Source of the DNA: Phaeosaccion multiseriatum
Taxonomy: Eukaryota > Ochrophyta, other classes
Length of the DNA stretch: 64,000 nucleotides
Assembly (NCBI GenBank): GCA_965112735.1
Contig: OZ218955.1
Span: 2,852,001 to 2,916,000, forward strand
Reading direction: 5' to 3'
The notes under the pieces: generated by a model
The model's database searches: none
What the model was told of the DNA's origin: nothing
What the model saw: the letters and a program-made list of their open reading frames with translations, nothing else
Made by a program: the position numbers and the translations under genes
Part shown: positions 59,167 to 64,000 of the stretch, piece by piece
Layout of the letters: each line of letters begins with the position of its first letter
How positions within the stretch are numbered: position 1 is the stretch's first letter

Positions 59167-60525
59167 GAGGGACAGGAGGGGGATGGTGGTAGTGGTCGGG
59201 GCAGTACAGAGGAAGGGGGAAGAGAGAAGGAGGGGCTCAGTCAGGAGGAGACGGTGGCGGTGGCAGCGGCGGCGGCGGCGGAGGATGCGCTGAGAGAAGA
59301 GCTGGGGGCCAGGGAGAGCAAGATTGAGCAGCTTGAGCGGAGGTTGGAGGAGGTGCAGCTGCAGTCTCAGCAGCAGCAAGAGCAGTTCCGGGAACAGTTA
59401 TCTCAGCTGCAGCAGCAGCAGCAAGAGCAGCAGCAGGAGCAGCAGCTCCAGCAGCAGCAGCAGCGGCAGGAGCAGCAGCAGCAGTTGGTATTACAGACTG
59501 CAGCTCAAGAAGACTGGGAGGAGGACACACCGGGCGAGCTCTTTAGTGTGGACTTTGGAGCAGATGAGACAAACGGAGGAACGGCGCCTGAACATCTCTT
59601 CGGAGCCCCTCCCCCAGGGGGGGCATCTGGAGAGCAAGGCGGCGGTTTTGGCGGTTTCGGAGCTCCTGCTGCTCCTGCTCCTCCTGCTGCTCCTCCTGCT
59701 GCTTCTTCTGCTGCTTCGCTCTTCGCGGCGCCCTCGTCCGCAGCACCGCAATCGGATGAATTGTCTTCTCCAACAGCGGCGACGGCTGCGCTGTATCACC
59801 AACTTGAGGAGGCCCAGCGTGAGGTGGAGAGGCTTGAGCTGGAGCAGGGAGAGGTAGCGAGGAGGGGACAGGAAGAGCTTCAACGCCTCGCTGCGGAGAA
59901 GGACGCTGAGCTGGAGAGGGTAGCGGCTCTACTGGCAGAGGAACAGCAGGCTTCTGCAGCAGCAAGAGCAGCAGCAGAAGCAGCAGCGGCAGTTTCTTCC
60001 TCTGCGGGTACCTTTGGAGGCTTTGATGAGGTGACAGATGGAGGAGAGGATGTGGAGGAGCTTCAGGAGCAACTAGCAGAGAAGGACGATGCCTTGGGGC
60101 GGATGCAGCAGCGGCTGAAGGAGGCTGAAAAGGAGAAGGAAGAGGCCCTGGCAGCAGCAGCCGGGACAGCGCTCGCTCAGAGGGAGGCGGAGGAGAGCGA
60201 GGAGAGGAGGGCAGCAGCGGCAGCGGATGCAGCAGCAGTAGTAGCAGCAGCCGCAGTAGAAGAAGCCAGCAGTCGGTGGAAGGAGCAGGAGGCTGCCCTC
60301 CAACAAGAGCTGCAGGAGCTGCAGTCCAAGGCAGCCTTGGCGGACCAGCTACAGCAGCAGTTGGTGATACGGCAGCAGCAGCAGGAGGCAGGGGAGGGGA
60401 TGGAGAAGGAGAGGCTGCTTGAACTGGAGAGGATGGTGTCGGAGCGCGACGGATGGCTCAAGCAGTGGGCCATTTATGGGGCCGACATGCAGCAGAAGCT
60501 CGCGGCCGCCGGACTCGAGAGTTGA
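53221..60525 (+). CDS. p115/Uso1-type vesicle tethering protein, greatly extended
   Basis: Three exons (53221-54390, 54753-56067, 56444-60525), in phase, encode 2188 aa. The family tethers ER-derived vesicles to the Golgi and binds Rab1 and SNAREs. The globular armadillo head is seen in GDRMVALRKLVALGE, IDFLLAGGVEAVLPLLQDRF, HALQLLHGMLCDQEAVSPDM and NVIAFSEGFHKLWSIIEAGG. It continues with the second-half blocks VQEGALSGLMLLLSGG and GALDVLTGGYHVLCL. From about residue 1000 there is a long coiled coil with poly-Gln and poly-Ala runs. It is interrupted by a Phe/Gly segment (GGGFGGFGAPAAPAPPA). Animal p115 is near 960 aa and yeast Uso1 near 1790, so this is long. Four dispersed-motif copies are translated here. 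A poly-Glu run lies in exon 2. Exon 2 has an alternative in-frame stop just after the splice donor. Confidence 0.82.
54402..54495 (+). repeat. GT-rich array near the donor of p115-like intron 1
   Basis: GTGTGT with GCGT and ACGT variants begins about 10 nt after the 5' splice site. Confidence 0.85.
55648..55661 (+). repeat. Dispersed motif, partial copy in p115-like exon 2
   Basis: A run of GCT triplets (from about 55628) leads into TGTATCACCAGCG; translated as poly-Ala then VSPAS. Confidence 0.6.
59102..59164 (+). repeat. CAG array encoding poly-Gln (p115-like protein)
   Basis: About twenty uninterrupted CAG codons encode poly-Gln directly after the second W-motif of the coiled coil. Confidence 0.9.
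59479..59497 (+). repeat. Dispersed motif in p115-like exon 3 (copy A)
   Basis: CAGCAGTTGGTATTACAG follows a CAG run; translated QQLVLQ. Confidence 0.75.
60355..60372 (+). repeat. Dispersed motif in p115-like exon 3 (copy B)
   Basis: CAGCAGTTGGTGATACGG between CAG runs; translated QQLVIRQQQ. A further copy, CTGTATCACCAACTT, lies at 59790-59804 in the opposite orientation (translated LYHQL). Confidence 0.8.
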
Positions 60526-61109
60526 TTAGTGTTATTATTGTCATGCTTGTTTTTTTTAATGGATTTAACATGCCACAGTTCACCACTTCAAATGACCAAG
60601 AGAGACCACTCACCTCAGAGAAAAAAAGGCGATTGGCGTGGTGCAGTGTCCACTAACGTAAAAAAGAGACGAGAGTCCCCGGTGCTCCAGTGCTTGTGTA
60701 AGAGGCCATCACCACAAGGAAAACGAAAGGAAGTACATAAATTTCATAGCTGTATTGTATAAATTTAATTAAAAAAAAAAAAAGTAAATAAATGCCTGCC
60801 TGCCCTCTGCGTACCCCTGCTGAGGCCAGAGGAATAAATCTAGTGGACATCAAGTAAAAGGGCACACCACATTATAACGAGAGCGTGCCCGTGTGTATGA
60901 AGCAGGCAAAAACAAAACGTCGTAATGAGAAAGAGTCTGCCTGCTTGGAAACAAAATGCTCTCGACACTTTCCAGCGTACACGTCTGGAGTGGAGAGGCA
61001 AATACAAAGGGCAGGACAGAGATACAGAAAGCAAAGCTCCCTCCCTCCCTCCCTCCCTCCCTCCCTCCCTCCCCTACTCTTGCTGCTCTCCGTGTTTACA
61101 TCCACCCAT
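60526..61109. other. Convergent 3' region with polyadenylation-like sequence
   Basis: It lies between the p115-like gene (+) and the aldolase gene (-). An AT-rich segment with an A run at 60770-60782 is followed by AATAAATG at about 60788 and AATAAATC at about 60833. A CCCT array lies at about 61040-61074. No gene is seen. Confidence 0.55.
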
Positions 61110-62797
61110 CTAGTTCCCACCAAATATCTTGCCCAGGTCAAACGGATTCTTCCTCTTCTTTCCCTCCGCCGCCGCAGCAGCCGCAGCCTCCTCGGCAGCA
61201 GCCGCCTCCTTGGCGGCCGCAGCAGCAACGGCAGCCGGGTCAGGCACAGCCACATGGTCGCCCTGCCCCTCCTCCGTGGGTTTAAACTCGCCCCGTGCTG
61301 CCGCTCCTGCGAGCACAAGCTCCTTCTCCAGCAGGGCTGACATGTCCGCCAGAGGCAGGGGGGAGCCCTTCTCGTTCTTCTTGCATAGGTCTAGCAGGGG
61401 CAGCTGCAGCGCCTGACTCCATGAGAAGCTGAGGTTCCAGGGGGAGTTACCCTTGGCCACGTTGATGGCATTGAGCCGCGCACACGCCGCTTCCAGAGAC
61501 TGCCCCCCACTGAGGAAGTTCACCCCAAGCATTGCAGCGGGCATGACCCTTCGCAGGGTGGTCACAGTAGCCTCTCCAATCTCCTGAGCCGAGTAGCCCT
61601 TGCTGCACGCCTTACCAGGATTGACCATGTTTGGCTTGAGTGTGGCGCCCTCCATCCACACGCCGTGATCGATCATGGCCTTGTATAAGTGAGCCTGCAC
61701 CTTGACGTTGACCTTGATGGCGGTTTCCAGGTCGTAGTTTCCCTGAAGGCTGATGTCGGGCTCTACGATGGGCACCAGACCATTGTCCTGGCAGATGAGG
61801 GCGTACCTAGAGGTGGGTAGTGGTTGGTTGGTTGGTTGGTTGGCAGGGGGGAGTGAGTGAGTGAGTGAGTGTGTGAGTGGGTGACTGGGTGAGTGGGTGA
61901 GTGGTTGAGTCAGCAATCGGTGTGTGGACATGTATGGAAGGCCGCGCAAGGTTCATCACCACCGCTCAGCAGGCATGCAGAAGGCTGGCACCCCCGTTCT
62001 ACTACAGGCCAGAGGCCTCCTTATCAACTCTTCCCCTCCCCTCTCTTCCACATGCACATGCCATGTGAGCACCGAGCCCCTTCCATGTCAGGATAGGATG
62101 GGATCACACGCACCACCCGACCTACGACCTACCTTGCGAGGTCATCCATGTTGGTCTGAATGGCCAAGTGAGAGATGTCTCCATCGGCGCCAATCACCAG
62201 GGGAGAGCGCCACTTGGCAAAGCGAGCCCCAGCGTCGTAGTACTCCTTGCAACGCACGTTCAGAGAGTCCAGCCCTTGCATCACCGTCTCCCCCTCCTTG
62301 CAGCCAGGCAGCTCGTACACCTTCAAGTGCGGTTTCACGCCAGGCACGATGCCTCGGTCTGCCAGCAGCTTTGGGAAAGGCACCCCGTCATCTGACTTTT
62401 GGAACAGCGTCTCTGGGTCTAAAATGGCTCCGCTGAGGAAGTCGGGTCCGTTCGGGACGGTGAAGAGCATCTGGCGGTAGATCCGTCGCTGCTCCTCGGA
62501 GTTCTCAATGCCCACCGCCTCGAAGCGAGCCCCCACTGTCGCTGGGCCTTCGTCGCACGCAGTCAACCCCTTGCCGAACTGTGTCATTGCCTTCGCCGTG
62601 GCCAGCAGCTCTGCCTTTCGCTCCTTTGAGAGGTGCTCCCCGCCATGGCTCATTAGCAGCTGCGACGACCGAGAGGTTCTCTGGGCACCGTTGCGGCTGC
62701 TGCTCAATACCGAAGTGCTTGTGAAGCAAAATGCACAGCTTCCATGCAGAGATGCAAACAGCAGAAGCGCACCCGCCCCGGATGCCGCCTTTACCAT
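61110..62797 (-). CDS. Class I fructose-bisphosphate aldolase, plastid-targeted
   Basis: Two exons (62797-62133, 61806-61110), in phase, encode 453 aa. The enzyme interconverts fructose-1,6-bisphosphate with dihydroxyacetone phosphate and glyceraldehyde-3-phosphate in the Calvin cycle and glycolysis. The presequence (GALLLFASLHGSCAFCFTST) is a signal peptide with a Phe junction for secondary plastids. Class I blocks are GKGLTACDEGPATVGARFEA, NGPDFLSGAILDPETLFQKS, RFAKWRSPLVIGADGDIS, NGLVPIVEPDI and the Schiff-base Lys in GATLKPNMVNPGKAC. LGVNFLSGGQSLEAACARLN binds phosphate. The end carries an extra Ala/Lys-rich tail (about 50 aa) in place of the usual Tyr terminus. The start is the ATG before the signal peptide; upstream in-frame sequence has no signal character. 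Confidence 0.92.
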
Positions 62798-63783
62798 GCT
62801 TAGGGCCGGACTTGTGTCTGGGAAGCTGCTCTGAGATAAGGCGAAGGGGAGGATAAAAGGGGGCCGGGGGCACAACGTATGCGCCCGGCACAAATGGCGA
62901 TTCTGTATCACCACCTCATTGGGATGTTGTACGGCCGCCAGATGATCAGACAACCATTGATCAGCTATATGATCAGCTGCCTCGGATGTGGCCCTTCTTA
63001 ATCCTCTCAGCATATGAGTAGGTGCGTTGGTATAGAGGCGAAGGAAGAGAATGAAGCAGATCGGGTTTTTTTTTTTTTAGGGGAACCAGGCCAAAGCCCT
63101 CTCATTTGTCGATGATTAAACCTATTGGGAGGAGACTCCATGAAGTATTCACACATGACTACGCCACATTTAGCTAGATAGTATATGAGACAAATGAGAC
63201 CCTTCAGGTGCCGAGAAGGCGTGAAGAGATTAAACAGACCATCCCCAAAGTAACCCCCCCCCCCCGGTCGACTCGCTTGCTATCGGCCTTCTCTCAAAAG
63301 CGCCACACGCATAAGGCTTTGACTGGAAACAGCGGGTCGCGCTCTCCGACAGAGTCGATGTACAATAGCGGTATCAACATCTCTGCTGCGGGGGGTTACA
63401 GACTCGCTCTGCTGCCCTCGACCGCTATCCTCTGCTCCAGCCCATCTGCGCCAGGTAGGTCCAATGATCCGTGCTGCCGGCTTTATAATTTCGTACTTAG
63501 TATGTAGTCTCTCCTCAATCATCACATGACACATCTTCGTCTCTCTTTTTGGCCCCCCCTTTTACGCCACAGAGTGGAGGAGAGCAAGTATGTATGGCGC
63601 TGGATGAGACTCTCTCTCTCTCCGAGTTGCCCCCTCTGTCCCGGGAGGCGTCAGCATCGGGTACCTGGCGCCGAGACTCAGGCGTAGCTTGAACCCACCC
63701 GACCAACCTCACACCCCCCACTCAGCACACCTCCGTCCTCTTTCTACCGTTCAGCACCAGTCGGTGATACTGATACAGTAGCC
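62798..63783. promoter_or_regulatory. Divergent region upstream of aldolase and the last gene
   Basis: It contains a near-copy of the dispersed motif (TCTGTATCACCACCT at 62902-62916), a T run at 63067-63079 and a C run near 63257. The last 30 bp before the plus-strand start hold CAGTCGGTGATACTGATACAG, a degenerate copy. No gene was seen. Confidence 0.45.
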
Positions 63784-64000
63784 ATGGCCTCCTCGTGCCT
63801 GGCCAAGGTGTTCGCCCTCCTGCTGCCCGAGGCAGAGGGCGGCCAGCGGTACCAGGGCGACTTGGAGCGGCTCACGCGGAAGGTTTACTCTTTCCTGGAG
63901 AGGCACGCGTGTATCGTCAGCAGCATCACTAACAGCACCGCTACTAGCAGCAGCAGCAGTAGCAGTAGCACTAGCAAGAAGTTGGGTGGGGGGGAAGCAG
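63784..64000 (+). CDS. N-terminus of unknown protein (3' end outside window)
   Basis: Open from ATG at 63784 to the window end, 72 codons. It begins MASSCLAKVFALLLPEAEGG, then a charged helix (QGDLERLTRKVYSFLERHAC) and a Ser/Thr run encoded by AGC triplets. Codon use and the Ser run resemble neighbouring genes, but the fragment is too short to place in a family. Confidence 0.45.
   Translation, partial: MASSCLAKVFALLLPEAEGGQRYQGDLERLTRKVYSFLERHACIVSSITNSTATSSSSSSSSTSKKLGGGEA

Overview
The window looks like nuclear DNA of a photosynthetic stramenopile-type alga (a secondary plastid of red lineage). Four proteins carry a signal peptide followed by an ASAFAP-like Ala/Ser-Phe junction (SHAF, STAF, CAF, TAFA). 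One is sent on to the thylakoid lumen by a twin-arginine signal. Genes are G+C-rich and intron-rich with GT-AG introns. The exact taxon cannot be fixed from sequence alone; a eustigmatophyte-like ochrophyte is an inference.

Fifteen genes are supported, two of them cut by the window edges. In order they are: ornithine decarboxylase-like C-terminus (+, 2-658); plastid SnoaL/NTF2-like protein (-, 1946-4228); deiodinase-like selenoprotein with an in-frame TGA (-, 4569-6577); Tat-targeted thylakoid lumen protein (+, 6762-7802); chromo-like coiled-coil protein (-, 8455-10027); PPR protein (+, 10441-14343); anoctamin/TMEM16 with 20 exons (+, 14591-28149); nodulin-like/OFA-type MFS transporter (-, 29889-33711); oligopeptidase B-type S9 peptidase with 16 exons (+, 34009-41454); signal peptide peptidase (-, 44075-47551); small one-helix membrane protein (+, 47800-49165); intronless FNIP-repeat protein (-, 49790-51535); p115/Uso1-type tether (+, 53221-60525); plastid class I fructose-bisphosphate aldolase (-, 61110-62797); start of an unknown gene (+, 63784-64000). 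Exon models were built by hand. Every internal junction was checked for reading phase, and each complete model sums to a whole number of codons.

Neighbours mostly alternate in strand, so short divergent promoter gaps (often 0.2-0.4 kb) alternate with convergent 3' gaps. There is no operon logic; the genes are unrelated housekeeping, membrane-traffic and plastid functions.

The striking non-genic content is tandem repeat. Introns and 3' gaps are filled with nearly pure tetra-, tri- and dinucleotide arrays, up to about 2.8 kb of TGTC in one anoctamin intron. Two minisatellites (58 and 51 bp) lie in oligopeptidase introns and a 40-bp minisatellite lies after the decarboxylase. A roughly 19-bp motif (CAGCAGTTGGTGATACAGC or its complement), usually fused to CAG/CTG runs, recurs at more than a dozen places. 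It is seen in introns (always in the same orientation relative to the gene, usually just upstream of the 3' splice site), inside coding exons of at least four proteins, and as the core of the 40-bp minisatellite. This motif and the UGA-containing deiodinase are the two observations most worth following.
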